64,000 nucleotides of DNA from NCBI RefSeq assembly GCF_900608595.1, contig NZ_UWYY01000001.1, positions 62,001 through 126,000 on the forward strand, given 5' to 3'. The notes under the pieces are model-generated. The model had not been told where the DNA came from. It made no database searches and saw nothing but the letters and a program-made list of their open reading frames with translations. Numbering within the stretch: position 1 is the first letter of the stretch; every line of letters starts with the position of its first letter. A program made the translations under genes and the position numbers. This document shows, piece by piece, positions 50,032 to 60,534 of the stretch. Source of the stretch: Promicromonospora panici (GTDB taxonomy: Bacteria > Actinomycetota > Actinomycetes > Actinomycetales > Cellulomonadaceae).

Positions 50032-50856
50032 ATGGCCAAGAACCCCTCCTCCGACTTCGTGCTCCGCCCCTTCGAAGGTCTCCCCGGGGAGACCGACTGG
50101 GTGGCGATGCGCGAGATCGTCCCGTCAGCGACCGCGACGGCCCGCACCACCGCCGAGTACGGCTCCCGCGACGTCACCGTCGTGACGCTCTTGCCGGGCG
50201 CCTGGACGGCTCTGCACCGCGCTGACGGCACGGTCCTGCTCGCCGTGCAGGGCATCGCCGGGTCGGGGGACGTGAGCCGCGACCTCGCCGCCGCGCTGCT
50301 GGAGGCGCTGGAGGTCGAGCCGGGTACTGCCGTCGAGCCGGGCGAGCTGCCGGGTGAGGGCCCGCGCCTGCAGGACGTGCTCGACCTGAGCGTCCCGTTC
50401 GAGGTCACCGTGCACGAGAGCTTCGACTACTGGCTCGACCCGAGCGCCGAGGTCACGCCGGAGCTCAAGCAGAACCTGGAGGACGCCGCCGACGGCACGA
50501 TCCCCACGGTGAAGGTGACCTCCGTCGAGTCGGCGTACTGGTGCAGCATGACCCGCGAGTTCCTCCGCTGGGCGCGTCCCGAGCCGGAGGACGACCTGAT
50601 CGACGCACTCTCTCGTCTGCACGCAAAGCGCGAGTCAGGGCTAGCGGGTGGGAAGTTCGTGGGAGCGTTTCGTGCGTCAGGGCTGGTCGTCCCCGTCTGG
50701 GAGCTGCCGAAGGGCACCGAGGCGGCCGATCTCGAGGGTCCCGCGACCGAGCTCGGCGACAAGCTCGCGAAAGCACTTTCCATCAACGAGCCGCTTGATG
50801 CGAACGAGCGACGCGCAAGAGCAGGTATCGTCTCCCGGCAGGTCACCCTGCGTTAG
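50032..50856 (+). CDS. DUF5926 family protein
   Basis: 274 residues, conserved actinobacterial protein of unknown function, sometimes loosely annotated as SecA-related. Text matching the family: DFVLRPFEGLPGETDWVAMREIVPSATA, SGDVSRDLAAALLEAL, DYWLDPSAEVTPELKQNLEDA and AFRASGLVVPVWELP. No signal peptide or membrane segment. TACACT ends six bases before the ATG, another leaderless start. Short gap to a glycosyltransferase gene on the same strand. Confidence 0.85.
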   Translation: MAKNPSSDFVLRPFEGLPGETDWVAMREIVPSATATARTTAEYGSRDVTVVTLLPGAWTALHRADGTVLLAVQGIAGSGDVSRDLAAALLEALEVEPGTAVEPGELPGEGPRLQDVLDLSVPFEVTVHESFDYWLDPSAEVTPELKQNLEDAADGTIPTVKVTSVESAYWCSMTREFLRWARPEPEDDLIDALSRLHAKRESGLAGGKFVGAFRASGLVVPVWELPKGTEAADLEGPATELGDKLAKALSINEPLDANERRARAGIVSRQVTLR

Positions 50857-50979
50857 TCCGGAGAACCCCGGCCGGGCTGTGCGAGCGGCCCGGAACGCGC
50901 CGGCAGTCACCGCGGATCGCCACGAGCGACCCAGGTTTCGGCAACTAGCGGACCAAGGGAGTAGGATTCCAGGGGTAAA

Positions 50980-51002
50980 CCTTTGCACTCACCAAGCAAA
51001 GG
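50980..51002. promoter_or_regulatory. Small hairpin before the glycosyltransferase gene
   Basis: CCTTTGC-ACTCACCAA-GCAAAGG is a perfect 7-base inverted repeat 50 bases before the GTG. TAGGAT (50962-50967) could be the -10 box upstream. The hairpin would lie in the 5' leader. Confidence 0.4.
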
Positions 51003-51051
51003 ACTATCCGGTCACCCACCAAGGCAAATCGACGCTTCAGGCAGGACAGGT

Positions 51052-51849
51052 GTGAACGCTCTCCCGGTCGCGAAGACCACGCGTCCCGGCAATGCTCAGG
51101 CAGGCAAGAACGTCCAGCGAGTGGCGGCTGTCATCCCCGCCAAGGACGAGGCCGAACGCATTGCCGCTACCGTGCGCTCCGCGCGCGCCATCCCACACGT
51201 CGACCTCGTACTCGTGGTCGACGACGGTTCCGAGGACGACACGCAGCACGTCGCGCGTGCCGCCGGAGCCGTCGTCGTGCGCCACTCGCACAATCGCGGC
51301 AAGGCCGCCGCGATGGAGACGGGTGCGGCAGTCGTGGCGATGCGCGACGCGGACGGACGTCCCCCGCGCCTGCTCATGTTCATCGACGGCGACCTCGGCG
51401 ACACCGCCGTCAACACCGCACCTCTCGTGCGCCCCGTCCGCGAGGGCGTGGCCGACCTCGCGATCGCCCTGCTGCCCAAGCAGGCCGGTGCGGGCGGTCG
51501 CGGCATCGTCGTCGGCGCGGCACGCCGGGCGATCGAGGCGATGACCGGCTGGAGCCCGTCGCAGCCGCTGTCCGGCATGCGCTGCCTCACCCGCGAGGCG
51601 TTCGAGGCGGCCACGCCGCTCGCCCGCGGCTGGGGTGTCGAGACCGGCATGACCATCGACCTGCTGCGCAAGGGGTACGTCGCCGTCGAGGTGCCCTGTG
51701 ACCTCAAGCACCGTGCCTCCGCGAACGACCTCAAGGGGCAGATCCACCGTGCTGCCCAGTACCGCGACGTCCTGCTGGCCGTGAACGCGCGCAAGATGCG
51801 CGGCGCGGTGGACGCGGTGCGGCACGCGGGCTCGAACGTCCGTAGCTGA
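51052..51849 (+). CDS. Family 2 glycosyltransferase
   Basis: 265 residues from the GTG at 51052 (an upstream ATG at 50983 lies inside a hairpin and is less likely); AGGACAGG is the ribosome site. GT-A fold: VAAVIPAKDEAERIAATVRS, the nucleotide-binding VLVVDDGSEDDT, and FIDGDLGDT as the metal-binding acidic motif. No membrane segments. Resembles glucosyl-3-phosphoglycerate or dolichyl-phosphate sugar synthases; the exact product is not clear. Followed at 40 bases by a lipid-kinase gene, hinting at envelope lipid work. Confidence 0.85.
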   Translation: MNALPVAKTTRPGNAQAGKNVQRVAAVIPAKDEAERIAATVRSARAIPHVDLVLVVDDGSEDDTQHVARAAGAVVVRHSHNRGKAAAMETGAAVVAMRDADGRPPRLLMFIDGDLGDTAVNTAPLVRPVREGVADLAIALLPKQAGAGGRGIVVGAARRAIEAMTGWSPSQPLSGMRCLTREAFEAATPLARGWGVETGMTIDLLRKGYVAVEVPCDLKHRASANDLKGQIHRAAQYRDVLLAVNARKMRGAVDAVRHAGSNVRS

Positions 51850-51888
51850 TGGACTGGTGCCGTCCCGCCCGCGACGTACTCTGACGCC

Positions 51889-53007
51889 ATGGGGTGGCAG
51901 GTCTGGCTCGGGATTGCCGCGATCGTCGTCGCGCTGCTGGCGCTCGCCGTCGCCATCGGTGCCTGGACGCGCCAGGCGCGGATGCGGCGCCGCGACCTCC
52001 GTCGCGCGACGCCGCAGAGCGTGGAGGCGTTGCCCCAGCTCGCGGTGATCGTGAACCCGTCGAAGCAGGGCGCAGGCGGCCTGCTGGTCCAGGTGCGCGC
52101 GTACTGCAGCGCACACGGCCTCGCGGAGCCCCTCTGGTACGAGACCACCGTCGACGACCCGGGCAAAGGCCCGGCACGGCAGGCCCTGGACGACGGGGCG
52201 GACGTCGTGATCGCCGCGGGCGGCGACGGGACGGTGCGGGCCGTCGCCGAGACCATGGTCGAGGCGGACAAGCCGATGGGCGTGCTGCCGGTCGGCACCG
52301 GCAACCTCCTGGCGCGGAACCTCGAGCTGCCGCTGACCGGTGTGGACGATGCCCTCGACGTCATCCTGCACGGCCGCACGCGCGCCATCGACGTCGGCTG
52401 GCTGCGGGTGACCGAGTTCGCGGAGACGCCCCGCAACGGCGACCACCCCAACCAGCCCGACCACGAGCCCGACACCGAGCGCCGGCACATCTTCCTCGTC
52501 CTCGCCGGTCTGGGCTTCGACGCGGCGATGGTCGCCACCGCGGACTCCGGCCTGAAGAAGCGCGTGGGCTGGGTCGCCTACTTCGTGGCGGGGCTCTCGC
52601 ACATGCAGGCCAGGCGCATGCGCGCCACCCTGCAGCTCGACGACAGTCCGGCCGTGGAGGCCCGCGCCCGGTCGATCATGGTCGGCAACTGCGGCATGCT
52701 CCCGGGCGGCGTCACCCTGCTGCCCGACGCCGTGCTCGACGACGGCGTGCTCGACGTGGCCGCCGTCGACGTCCGCGGCGGGGTGTTCGGCTGGGCCCAG
52801 CTGACGCTGGAGATCGCCATGCAGGGTGTGGGCGTGCGCAACGACCTGCCGGAGAAGCTGGGGCGCATCGACCACACCAAGGCTCGCCGCGCGCGCATCC
52901 GGGTGCCGGCCGGCGAGGAGGCCCAGGTGGACGGCGACCCGCTCGGGCGGGCCGTGGAGATCGACGTGCACGTGCAGGCGGGCGCGTTGCTCGTCCGCGC
53001 GCCGTGA
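51889..53007 (+). CDS. Membrane-anchored diacylglycerol-kinase-family lipid kinase
   Basis: 372 residues. One N-terminal membrane segment (VWLGIAAIVVALLALAVAIGA), then the DAGK catalytic domain: LAVIVNPSKQGAG, the ATP loop VIAAGGDGTVRAVAE, MGVLPVGTGNLLARNLELPL, and GLGFDAAMVA. The C-terminal half carries the second domain with VGNCGMLPGG and a DGD motif (AQVDGDPLG). It phosphorylates diacylglycerol or a related lipid by family. TACTCT ends six bases before the ATG. Confidence 0.92.
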   Translation: MGWQVWLGIAAIVVALLALAVAIGAWTRQARMRRRDLRRATPQSVEALPQLAVIVNPSKQGAGGLLVQVRAYCSAHGLAEPLWYETTVDDPGKGPARQALDDGADVVIAAGGDGTVRAVAETMVEADKPMGVLPVGTGNLLARNLELPLTGVDDALDVILHGRTRAIDVGWLRVTEFAETPRNGDHPNQPDHEPDTERRHIFLVLAGLGFDAAMVATADSGLKKRVGWVAYFVAGLSHMQARRMRATLQLDDSPAVEARARSIMVGNCGMLPGGVTLLPDAVLDDGVLDVAAVDVRGGVFGWAQLTLEIAMQGVGVRNDLPEKLGRIDHTKARRARIRVPAGEEAQVDGDPLGRAVEIDVHVQAGALLVRAP

Positions 53008-53036
53008 CTGCCCGGGTCATCTCTTACCCTGGGCGG

Positions 53037-56000
53037 GTGAATCCCCGTTCCACGCGAGCTCTGACCCTGCCCGCTGTCCTGGTCATGCTCGTGGCGTCAC
53101 TGCTGGGCCTGATCGGCCCGACGGCGTGGGCGGCACCGGATCCCGAGCCCGCCCAGGGGACCGTGTCGGCCCCGGTCGCGGAGCCTGCAGCTCCCGTCGT
53201 GGTGGTCGGCGTCGCCGGCCTGCGCTGGACCGATGTGTCGCGCAGCACCACACCGAACCTGTGGCACATGATCGGCGGCGGCTCGGTCGCCTCCATCAAC
53301 GTCCGCACCGCGGCGCCCGCGACCTGCCCGCTCGACGCGTGGCTCACCCTCTCCGCGGGCAGCCGGACGGTCTCGGCGGGCAGCGCGGAGCGCGCGCAGG
53401 CTCCCGACCCCGAGCGCGCTGACGACTCGCCCGAGGCGCGCGGAGCGACGTCGTGCACCCCGGTGCCCGGGGCGCTCGGTGCGGGCGGTCCTCAGCCTGC
53501 GGGCGCGACGGTGGACGGCTGGGCCGGCCTCCCGGAGCGGGAGGACGACGAGGAGGAGACCGCAGACGCCGCCGCGACGCCGGCCCCCGGGCTCCTCGGC
53601 GAGATGCTGGACGAGGCGGGCACCTGCTCGACGGCGGTCGGGCCGGGTGCCGCCGTCATGCTCGCGCGTGAGGACGGGACGGTCGACCGGTACGTCCCGT
53701 CGCTGGACGCGCTGATCGCGGACGGCGCCGCGGCCCCGGGGGGCGCCACCGACCCGCCGGGCGCCGGCTCGCCCGACGCGAGCTGGGGCGACGTCCTCAC
53801 CGAGTGCCCGGTGACCGTCGTCGACGCCGGGAGCCTGCCCGAGGGGCCGGAGCGGGCGGAGGCGCTCGACACGCTGGACGACACCCTGAGCACCCTGCGG
53901 ACCGGCCTGCCGTCCGGCACTCGCGTGCTGGTGGCCGGCATCGCCGACACCCCGCTGACGCAGCAGGGGCTGCAGGTCGTCGTCGACTGGGTGGTGGACG
54001 TCCCGCGGGTGCGCTGGCTGACGTCGGAGGCCTCGCGCAGCACCGGGTTCGTGCAGCTCACCGACCTGACGGCGACCGCGGCGGAGGCCGGGGGCGCGAT
54101 CCCCGACCCGGAGGCGGAGGAGCCGGAGTCCGGCCCGGCCCTCGAGGAGCCGGCGATCGACGGCATGCCGATCGAGGTGGGCGAGCCGCGTCGGACGACC
54201 GTCGCGCGCACCGTCGAGAACCGGCAGTACATCAACGTGCTGTCCGACACGATCCCCGCGCAGGTGCCCGCGTTCGCGGGCGCGATAGTCCTGTTCCTGC
54301 TGATCGCGGTCCTCGTGCTGGTGCTGCCGCGCCGCACCGGGCAGCCGCGCCGGGAGCCGGGGCCCTACCGGCAGCGGCTCGCGCTGGGCGCGGCGCTGCT
54401 CGCCGTCTCGGCCCCAGCGGCGGCGAGCCTGGCGACACTGACCCGCTGGTGGGTGTGGCCGGCGCCGGAGTTCGGCCTGGCCCTGTCGCTCACCGCGGCG
54501 ACGGTCCTCGTCGCGCTCACGGTGCGCGCGCTGTCGCGCCTGCTCTCCCCGGCCCCGTGGCGCAACGCCGTCGCCGCGGCGGGCGTGACCTGGCTGGTGT
54601 TCACTGTCGACGGGCTGACCGGCTTCACCCTGCTGCAGGGCTCGCTGCTCGGCCCTTCGCTCGCCACCGCGGACCGGTTCTACGGGTTCTCCGACGTGGC
54701 CTTCGTGCTCTACGCCGTCGCCGGGCTGGTGCTCGCGGGAGGGCTCGCGGCCTACCTGGCCCGCCGGCGCACGTCCACCAGCGCCGGCGCCGTGCTGGGC
54801 GACACCGCCGCCCGGTCCGACGGCGGACGGCCGTCCCGGCCGGTCTGGCGGGCCGCGGCCGCGGTCGCCGTCGTCGCGCTCGTGACCGTCGGCGTGGACG
54901 CGGCGCCGTTCCTCGGGGACCGGCTCCGCGGGCTCGCCCTGTTCGTGCCGTTCGCGCTGGTCGCCCTGCTCGCGGCACGCCCCGACGTGGTGACCCGGTT
55001 CCTCGGCGCCCGCGGCTGGCTCCCGTCGGGCAGGCCCACCGAGCCGGTGCGCCGCGTGCCGTCCGCCGTGCTCGGCCTGTCCGGCGCGCTGCTCCTCAGC
55101 CTGCTGTTCGCGGCGGCCGTGCTCCCGGTGCCCGGCGCCGACGCGGCGGGCGAGGAGTCCGGCTCGCTGAGCACCGCCTCGCCGGTGGTGCCGCCGGGCG
55201 GCAGCATCGTCGTGATCGGCACGCAGGGACTGCGCTGGACCGACGTCCAGCCGTCCCTGGACACCGGCCAGGCGCCCGCGCCGACCCTGTACGGCCTGCT
55301 GACCGACGGCGCCGACGCCGCGGGCCTCACCCTGCCGAACGGGCGCGCGGCGCGCTGCCCGGACAGCGGCTGGCTGAGTCTCTCGGCGGGCCGGCTGGCC
55401 GAGGTGGCCGACGAGCGGGACGCGGACCGGCACTGGATCTGCGACGACATCACCGTGACGCCGGCGCGCGGGGACAGCCCCGCCGTCGTCGACCAGTGGG
55501 ACCATTTCCTGGAGCTGCAGCACGGGTCCGGCTACGCCGCCCACCCGGGCACGCTCGGCGAGGCCCTCGCCGGCGAGTGCGCGACGGCGGTCGGCCCGGG
55601 CGCCGCGGTGGCGCTCGCCGGTCGGGACGGCAGCGTCGGGCGGTACTTCGACTTCGACACGGCCGTGTCCGAGGGGTCGGGCGCGTGGGATTGCCCGGTC
55701 ACCTTCGTGGACGCCGGCTCAGCGCTGCTGGACGTCGCGGAGCGCGCCGACCTGGAGGAGCAGCCGGACGGCCGGGACCGCGTCGAGGAGCTGCGCGCCG
55801 ACCTCGTCTCCGACGTCGACCTTGCCGTGTGGCGCATCCTGGACGCCGCCCCCGCGGACGCGACGGTCCTCGTGATCGACGTCGCGACGGTGCCGGAGCA
55901 CGCGCTCGAGCTGGGGCTCGCCATGATGCGCCCGTCCGCGGCGAACGAGGGCCTGCCGCGCTACCTGGCCAGCACCGCGACCCGTACGGAGGGCGTGGCG

Positions 56001-57296
56001 CGCCTGATGGACGTCCCGGCGGCGGTGCTCGACGCCGTCGACGTGGACCGACCCGCCGACGTCGACCCGACGCCGCTGCTGCGGGCCGGCGAGCGTCCCG
56101 CCTCGGCGTGGCTCACCGCCGACGAGCTCGCCGACATGACCGCTCGGGACCACGTGCGCCGCGACGCGTACATCTGGCTCGTGGACGTGCCGTTCTGGCT
56201 GGGCCTCGCCCTGGCGGCGGTGTGCTGGTGGGTGCCGCGCCGGCGCCGCGCGCGCGGGCTGGGCGCGGTGCCGCCCGGGTGGCACCGCGCGGCCGAGGTC
56301 GGCGCCACGGCGCTGACCGCGCTCCCGGCCGGTGGCTTCCTCGTCTCCCTGACCGGCTGGTGGCGGTTCGACCTGCCCGGGCTGGCGATCGTGGGCGCTA
56401 CCGCGCTCGTGACGGCGGCAGTGACCGGGCTGAGCCTGCTCGCCCCCCGCAGACCCCTCTGGGCGGCCCCCGCCGCGGTCGCGGGCATCACCTTCGTGGC
56501 GCTCACCGTGGACGCGCTGTTCGGCACGCCGCTGAACCGAGCGGCGCCCCTGGGCTCCGCGCCCACGTTCGGCGCGCGCTTCTACGGCTTCGGCAACCCC
56601 ACTTTCTCGGTGTACGCGGTGGCCGCGATAGTGCTCGCCGCCGCGCTGGCGCAGCTCCTGGTGACCCGCGGCAGACGCGTCCTGGCGACGCTCGCCGTGT
56701 CCGTCGTGGGCTTGATCGCGATGGCGGTCGACGTCTGGCCCACCCTCGGGGCCGACCTGGGTGGCGGGCTGGTGCTCGTCCCGGCGTTCGTGGTGGTCGC
56801 GACCGCTGCGTCCGGCCTACGGCTCACGCTCTGGCGGTTCGTCTGGGTGGGGGCCGCGGGTGTCGGCGTCGTGGCCCTCGTGGGGGTCCTGGACTGGCTA
56901 CGGCCCCCGGACTCGCGCTCCCATCTCGGTCGGTTCGTGGGCCAGGTGATCGACGGCGAGGCGGTGTCCACGGTGCTGCGCAAGGCCCTGTACGCGCTGA
57001 ACTCGATCACCGGCGGTCCGGCGGTCTGGGCCACGGTGCTCGTGCTCGTGGTGGTCGGGCTGGCGCTCTTCGGCCCCGCGGCCTGGCGGGAGCGGCTCAG
57101 CCCTGCCTGGTTCGGGCGCGCGCAGGAGCGCTGGGAGTTCCTCCGGCCCGCGCTCGTGGCGATGTGGGTAATGGCAGTGCTGGGCTCCCTGGTCAACGAC
57201 TTCGGCCTCCGGATCGCGGTGATCGCGCTCATCCCGGCCGTGCCGCTCCTCACGATGGTCGCGCTGCGCACGAAATCGGCGGGACAGCCCCGATAG
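53037..57296 (+). CDS. 1419-residue duplicated membrane protein, function unknown
   Basis: Signal peptide ([24 protein letters not shown]) followed by two copies of one module. Each has an extracytoplasmic domain starting [17 protein letters not shown] / [17 protein letters not shown] with a shared CP(L/D)xxWL(T/S)LSAG stretch, then about seven membrane segments containing [16 protein letters not shown] / [16 protein letters not shown]. Module boundary is near residue 705. Soluble parts recall alkaline-phosphatase-superfamily proteins but I cannot place catalytic residues. GTG start, TACCCT six bases upstream. Reads directly toward serS. Confidence 0.75.
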   Translation: MNPRSTRALTLPAVLVMLVASLLGLIGPTAWAAPDPEPAQGTVSAPVAEPAAPVVVVGVAGLRWTDVSRSTTPNLWHMIGGGSVASINVRTAAPATCPLDAWLTLSAGSRTVSAGSAERAQAPDPERADDSPEARGATSCTPVPGALGAGGPQPAGATVDGWAGLPEREDDEEETADAAATPAPGLLGEMLDEAGTCSTAVGPGAAVMLAREDGTVDRYVPSLDALIADGAAAPGGATDPPGAGSPDASWGDVLTECPVTVVDAGSLPEGPERAEALDTLDDTLSTLRTGLPSGTRVLVAGIADTPLTQQGLQVVVDWVVDVPRVRWLTSEASRSTGFVQLTDLTATAAEAGGAIPDPEAEEPESGPALEEPAIDGMPIEVGEPRRTTVARTVENRQYINVLSDTIPAQVPAFAGAIVLFLLIAVLVLVLPRRTGQPRREPGPYRQRLALGAALLAVSAPAAASLATLTRWWVWPAPEFGLALSLTAATVLVALTVRALSRLLSPAPWRNAVAAAGVTWLVFTVDGLTGFTLLQGSLLGPSLATADRFYGFSDVAFVLYAVAGLVLAGGLAAYLARRRTSTSAGAVLGDTAARSDGGRPSRPVWRAAAAVAVVALVTVGVDAAPFLGDRLRGLALFVPFALVALLAARPDVVTRFLGARGWLPSGRPTEPVRRVPSAVLGLSGALLLSLLFAAAVLPVPGADAAGEESGSLSTASPVVPPGGSIVVIGTQGLRWTDVQPSLDTGQAPAPTLYGLLTDGADAAGLTLPNGRAARCPDSGWLSLSAGRLAEVADERDADRHWICDDITVTPARGDSPAVVDQWDHFLELQHGSGYAAHPGTLGEALAGECATAVGPGAAVALAGRDGSVGRYFDFDTAVSEGSGAWDCPVTFVDAGSALLDVAERADLEEQPDGRDRVEELRADLVSDVDLAVWRILDAAPADATVLVIDVATVPEHALELGLAMMRPSAANEGLPRYLASTATRTEGVARLMDVPAAVLDAVDVDRPADVDPTPLLRAGERPASAWLTADELADMTARDHVRRDAYIWLVDVPFWLGLALAAVCWWVPRRRRARGLGAVPPGWHRAAEVGATALTALPAGGFLVSLTGWWRFDLPGLAIVGATALVTAAVTGLSLLAPRRPLWAAPAAVAGITFVALTVDALFGTPLNRAAPLGSAPTFGARFYGFGNPTFSVYAVAAIVLAAALAQLLVTRGRRVLATLAVSVVGLIAMAVDVWPTLGADLGGGLVLVPAFVVVATAASGLRLTLWRFVWVGAAGVGVVALVGVLDWLRPPDSRSHLGRFVGQVIDGEAVSTVLRKALYALNSITGGPAVWATVLVLVVVGLALFGPAAWRERLSPAWFGRAQERWEFLRPALVAMWVMAVLGSLVNDFGLRIAVIALIPAVPLLTMVALRTKSAGQPR

Positions 57297-57306
57297 GCTC
57301 AGTCCC

Positions 57307-58578
57307 GTGATCGATCTCCGACTTCTGCGCGACAACCCAGACGTCGTCCGCGCGAGCCAGGTGGCCCGCGGCGACGACCCCGACCTCGTGGACGCGGCGC
57401 TCGACGCCGACGCGCGCCGGCGCTCCTCCCTCGCGGAGTTCGAGAACCTGCGCGCCGAGCAGAAGTCTCTGGGCAAGAAGGTCGCCCAGGCCCAGGGCGA
57501 CGAGAAGCAGGCCCTGCTGGCGCACACCAAGCAGCTCGCCCAGGACGTCAAGAGCCACCAGGCAGCGGCGTCGGACGCCGAGCAGGAGCTCGACCGGGTG
57601 CTGTACTCGATCGCCAACGTGATCGAGGGCGCGCCCGCGGGCGGCGAGGACGACTTCATCGAGCTCAAGCAGGTGGGTGAGCGCCGCGACTTCGCGGCCG
57701 AGGGCTTCGAGCCGAAGGACCACCTGGAGCTCGGCGAGGGCCTGCGCGCCATCGACACCAAGCGCGGCGCCAAGGTCTCCGGGGCGCGGTTCTACTTCCT
57801 CACCGGCGTCGGCGCGCGGCTGGAGCTGGCACTGCTGAACATGGCGATGGACCAGGCAGTGCAGGAGGGCTTCACGCCCATGATCACGCCGACCCTCGTC
57901 AAGCCCGAGACCATGCGGGGCACGGGCTTCCTCGGCGCGCACGCCGACGAGGTCTACCGCCTCGAGAAGGACGACCTGTACTTGGTCGGCACCTCCGAGG
58001 TGGCGCTCGCCGGCTACCACAGCGACGAGATCCTCGACCTGTCGGACGGGCCGCTGCGGTACGCAGGATGGAGCGCCTGCTACCGCCGCGAGGCCGGCTC
58101 GGCGGGCCGCGACACGCGCGGGATCATTCGCGTGCACCAGTTCCACAAGGTCGAGATGTTCAGCTACTGCGCCCCCGAGGACGCCGAGGCCGAGCACCAG
58201 CGCCTGCTGGGCTGGGAAGAGGCCATGATGGCCAAGGTCGAGCTGCCCTACCGGGTCATCGACACGGCGGCCGGCGACCTCGGCTCGTCGGCGGCCCGCA
58301 AGTTCGACTGCGAGGCGTGGCTGCCCACCCAGGAGCGCTGGCTGGAGCTCACCTCGACGTCGAACTGCACCACGTTCCAGGCCCGCCGCCTGGGCGTCCG
58401 TGAGCGCACCGAGGACGGCTCCACCCGGAACATCGCCACGCTGAACGGCACGCTCGGCACCACACGCTGGATCGTCGCCCTCCTGGAGAACCACCAGCAG
58501 GCGGACGGCTCGGTCTACGTGCCGGAGGGCCTGCGCCCGTATCTGGGCGGCCAGGAGCTCCTGGAACCCACCAAGTAA
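57307..58578 (+). CDS. serS: Seryl-tRNA synthetase
   Basis: 423-residue class II synthetase charging tRNA-Ser. N-terminal coiled-coil arm (residues ~30-105, rich in [15 protein letters not shown] type text), then motif 2 region [28 protein letters not shown] and motif 3 [27 protein letters not shown] holds the serine-site residues. Length is normal. GTG start with TAGGCT ending seven bases before it, no Shine-Dalgarno sequence. Ends 27 bases before a family A palindrome. Confidence 0.98.
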   Translation: MIDLRLLRDNPDVVRASQVARGDDPDLVDAALDADARRRSSLAEFENLRAEQKSLGKKVAQAQGDEKQALLAHTKQLAQDVKSHQAAASDAEQELDRVLYSIANVIEGAPAGGEDDFIELKQVGERRDFAAEGFEPKDHLELGEGLRAIDTKRGAKVSGARFYFLTGVGARLELALLNMAMDQAVQEGFTPMITPTLVKPETMRGTGFLGAHADEVYRLEKDDLYLVGTSEVALAGYHSDEILDLSDGPLRYAGWSACYRREAGSAGRDTRGIIRVHQFHKVEMFSYCAPEDAEAEHQRLLGWEEAMMAKVELPYRVIDTAAGDLGSSAARKFDCEAWLPTQERWLELTSTSNCTTFQARRLGVRERTEDGSTRNIATLNGTLGTTRWIVALLENHQQADGSVYVPEGLRPYLGGQELLEPTK

Positions 58579-58604
58579 CCGCCCTGTCCGTGCACTAACC
58601 ACCT

Positions 58605-58667
58605 TGGTGGTGGGCGGGATCGTTGCGCCTAAAACGGGCGCGTAGCCGCAACGATCCCGCCCACAAC
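58605..58667. repeat. Palindromic element, family A copy 5
   Basis: 21-base arms (TGGGCGGGATCGTTGCG at the inside and its inverse) around the loop CCTAAAACGGGCGCGTAGC, in the same orientation as copies 1 and 2. In this copy the variable position of the arm is G:C where others have T:A, a compensated change. It follows the serS stop. Confidence 0.9.
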
Positions 58668-58750
58668 TATTCAGGGCGATCACCTGACATTCGGGTGATC
58701 TCGGGCTGGTGGTCGGCCGGTGTTCATATCCGGGTCGGTAGGCTGCGCTT

Positions 58751-59554
58751 GTGCCCAGCGACATCGATCGAAAGCTCATAGCCCTCGACATCGACGGCAC
58801 TCTCGTCACCTACGACGAAGTGCTCTCCGATGCCGCCCGGGACGCCGTCGCCGCCGTCCGCGCTGCCGGGCACTATGTGGTGCTGGCATCGGGCCGGTCG
58901 CTCATCGCGATGACGCCGATCGCGGAGGAGCTCAAGATCGATCAGTCCTGGATCGTCGCGTCGAACGGCGCCGTCACCGCGCGTCTCGACCCGGCGGCCG
59001 AGATGGGCTACACCCTGGAGCGCGTCGAGACGTTCGACCCGGAGCCAGTGCTCCGCATGCTCAAGGAGGAGCTGCCGCACGCGCGATACGCGGTCGAGGA
59101 CGTCGGCGTCGGCTTCCGGATGACCGAGCTGTTCCCCGAGGGCGAGCTGAACGGGGAACACCGCGTGGTCGACTTCGAGGAGCTGTGGGCGGGCCACGTC
59201 ACGCGCGTGGTCGTGCGCAGCCCCGGGGAGACCAGTGCGGAGTTCCACGAGATCGCGGCTCGTCTCGGGTTCGACGACGTGACCTACGCCGTCGGCTGGT
59301 CCGCATGGATGGACATCGCGCCTCAGGGCGTGACCAAGGCGTCCGCCCTGGAGGAGGTGCGCAAGGAGCTCGGCGTGGCGGCCGAGCTCACCGTCGCCGT
59401 CGGCGACGGCAGCAATGACATCGACATGCTGCGGTGGGCCGGGCGCGGCGTGGCCATGGGCCACGCCTCCGAGACCGTGCGGGCCGCGGCTGACGAGGTC
59501 ACCGGTTCGATCGACGACGACGGCGTGGTGGAAGTGCTCCGCTCGCTGCTCTGA
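58751..59554 (+). CDS. HAD-superfamily phosphatase, Cof type
   Basis: 267 residues. Motif I LIALDIDGTLVTYDEV (nucleophile Asp), motif II VLASGRS, the NG stretch IVASNGAVTARL, the lysine in GVTKASALEEV, and motif IV VAVGDGSNDIDML. Large C2-type cap domain. Cof-type enzymes hydrolyse sugar phosphates, PLP or flavin phosphates; the substrate is not determined. GTG start, TAGGCT six bases upstream. Tandem with a paralogue. Confidence 0.92.
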   Translation: MPSDIDRKLIALDIDGTLVTYDEVLSDAARDAVAAVRAAGHYVVLASGRSLIAMTPIAEELKIDQSWIVASNGAVTARLDPAAEMGYTLERVETFDPEPVLRMLKEELPHARYAVEDVGVGFRMTELFPEGELNGEHRVVDFEELWAGHVTRVVVRSPGETSAEFHEIAARLGFDDVTYAVGWSAWMDIAPQGVTKASALEEVRKELGVAAELTVAVGDGSNDIDMLRWAGRGVAMGHASETVRAAADEVTGSIDDDGVVEVLRSLL

Positions 59555-59706
59555 CGGCAGCGCTCGACGGAAAGCAGAAACGCCAGCGGTTGAAGACGCG
59601 GGTGAAAGTTATTCGTGCAAAGGTATGGATCCACTGCTGGATGCCTGTACATTTGGGCGCGATCCGTCGAAGGGTGACGGCGCTCACGGTGCCATGGGGG
59701 TACGTG

Positions 59707-60525
59707 ATGATCCTGGACGACCAGCCGGTGTCCATGCGGGTGCGCAACGATGCGCCTCACCTGGTCGCCCTCGACATCGACGGGACCTTGTTGGTCACCG
59801 GGCAGCGCGTGCCCGAGCCGACGGTGCTGGCCGTGCAGCTCGTGCGCGGACGCAAGCACCACGTGGTCCTCGCGTCGGGCCGGTCGTTGACGGGAATCCT
59901 GCCCGTGGCGAAGGAGCTGGGCATCACCGACGGCTGGGTGGTCGCGTCCAACGGCGCGGTGACGGCGCGGCTGTGCGTGACCTGCGCCAATGGCTACATG
60001 CTCGAGGATGTGCTGACGTTCGACGTCGGGCCCGTGGCCCAGATGGCGCTCAGCCGGTTCCCCGACGTGCAGATCGGCGTCGAGGAGATCGGCATCGGCT
60101 ACCGCGTGAACCGGCTGTTCGAGCCGCACGAGGTCAACGGCGAACAACGGGTGGTCGACACCGACGGGCTGGGCGCGCTGCCCGCGTCGCGCGCGATCCT
60201 TCGCGGCCCGGACGTGCTGGACCTCCTGGAGCCGCTGCGCCGGCACGGCGTCACGGCCACGCAGGCCGGGTCCGACTGGATCGACGTGACACCGCGGCAC
60301 CTGAGCAAGGCGACGTCGCTGGAGAACATCCGCTCCGCGCTCGGCGTCCCGCGGCACAACACGTTCGCCGTCGGCGACGGGCTGAACGACATCGAGATGC
60401 TGAGCTGGGCCGCCCGCGCCGTCGCGATGGGGCACGCCCCGGACGAGGTGAAGGCGATCGCGAACGAGACCGTCGGCGACATCAGCCAGCACGGCGTGAT
60501 CCAGGCCCTGAAGACCCTCATCTGA
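59707..60525 (+). CDS. Second HAD-superfamily phosphatase, Cof type
   Basis: 272 residues from the ATG at 59707 (GGGGG as ribosome site); the frame is open back to 59590, but that part looks unlike family sequence. Motif I LVALDIDGTLLVTGQ, ASGRSLTGILPV, VVASNGAVTARL, HLSKATSLENI and VGDGLNDIEML match the neighbour at roughly 40% by eye. A local duplication is likely. Ends 10 bases before a family B palindrome. Confidence 0.9.
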   Translation: MILDDQPVSMRVRNDAPHLVALDIDGTLLVTGQRVPEPTVLAVQLVRGRKHHVVLASGRSLTGILPVAKELGITDGWVVASNGAVTARLCVTCANGYMLEDVLTFDVGPVAQMALSRFPDVQIGVEEIGIGYRVNRLFEPHEVNGEQRVVDTDGLGALPASRAILRGPDVLDLLEPLRRHGVTATQAGSDWIDVTPRHLSKATSLENIRSALGVPRHNTFAVGDGLNDIEMLSWAARAVAMGHAPDEVKAIANETVGDISQHGVIQALKTLI

Positions 60526-60534
60526 CGTCGCGAT

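Noticed and set aside
53804..57310. A 1168-codon frame overlapping the duplicated membrane protein
   Set aside because: Arg/Gly/Ala-rich +1-frame reading; the other frame has a signal peptide, membrane segments and internal duplication.
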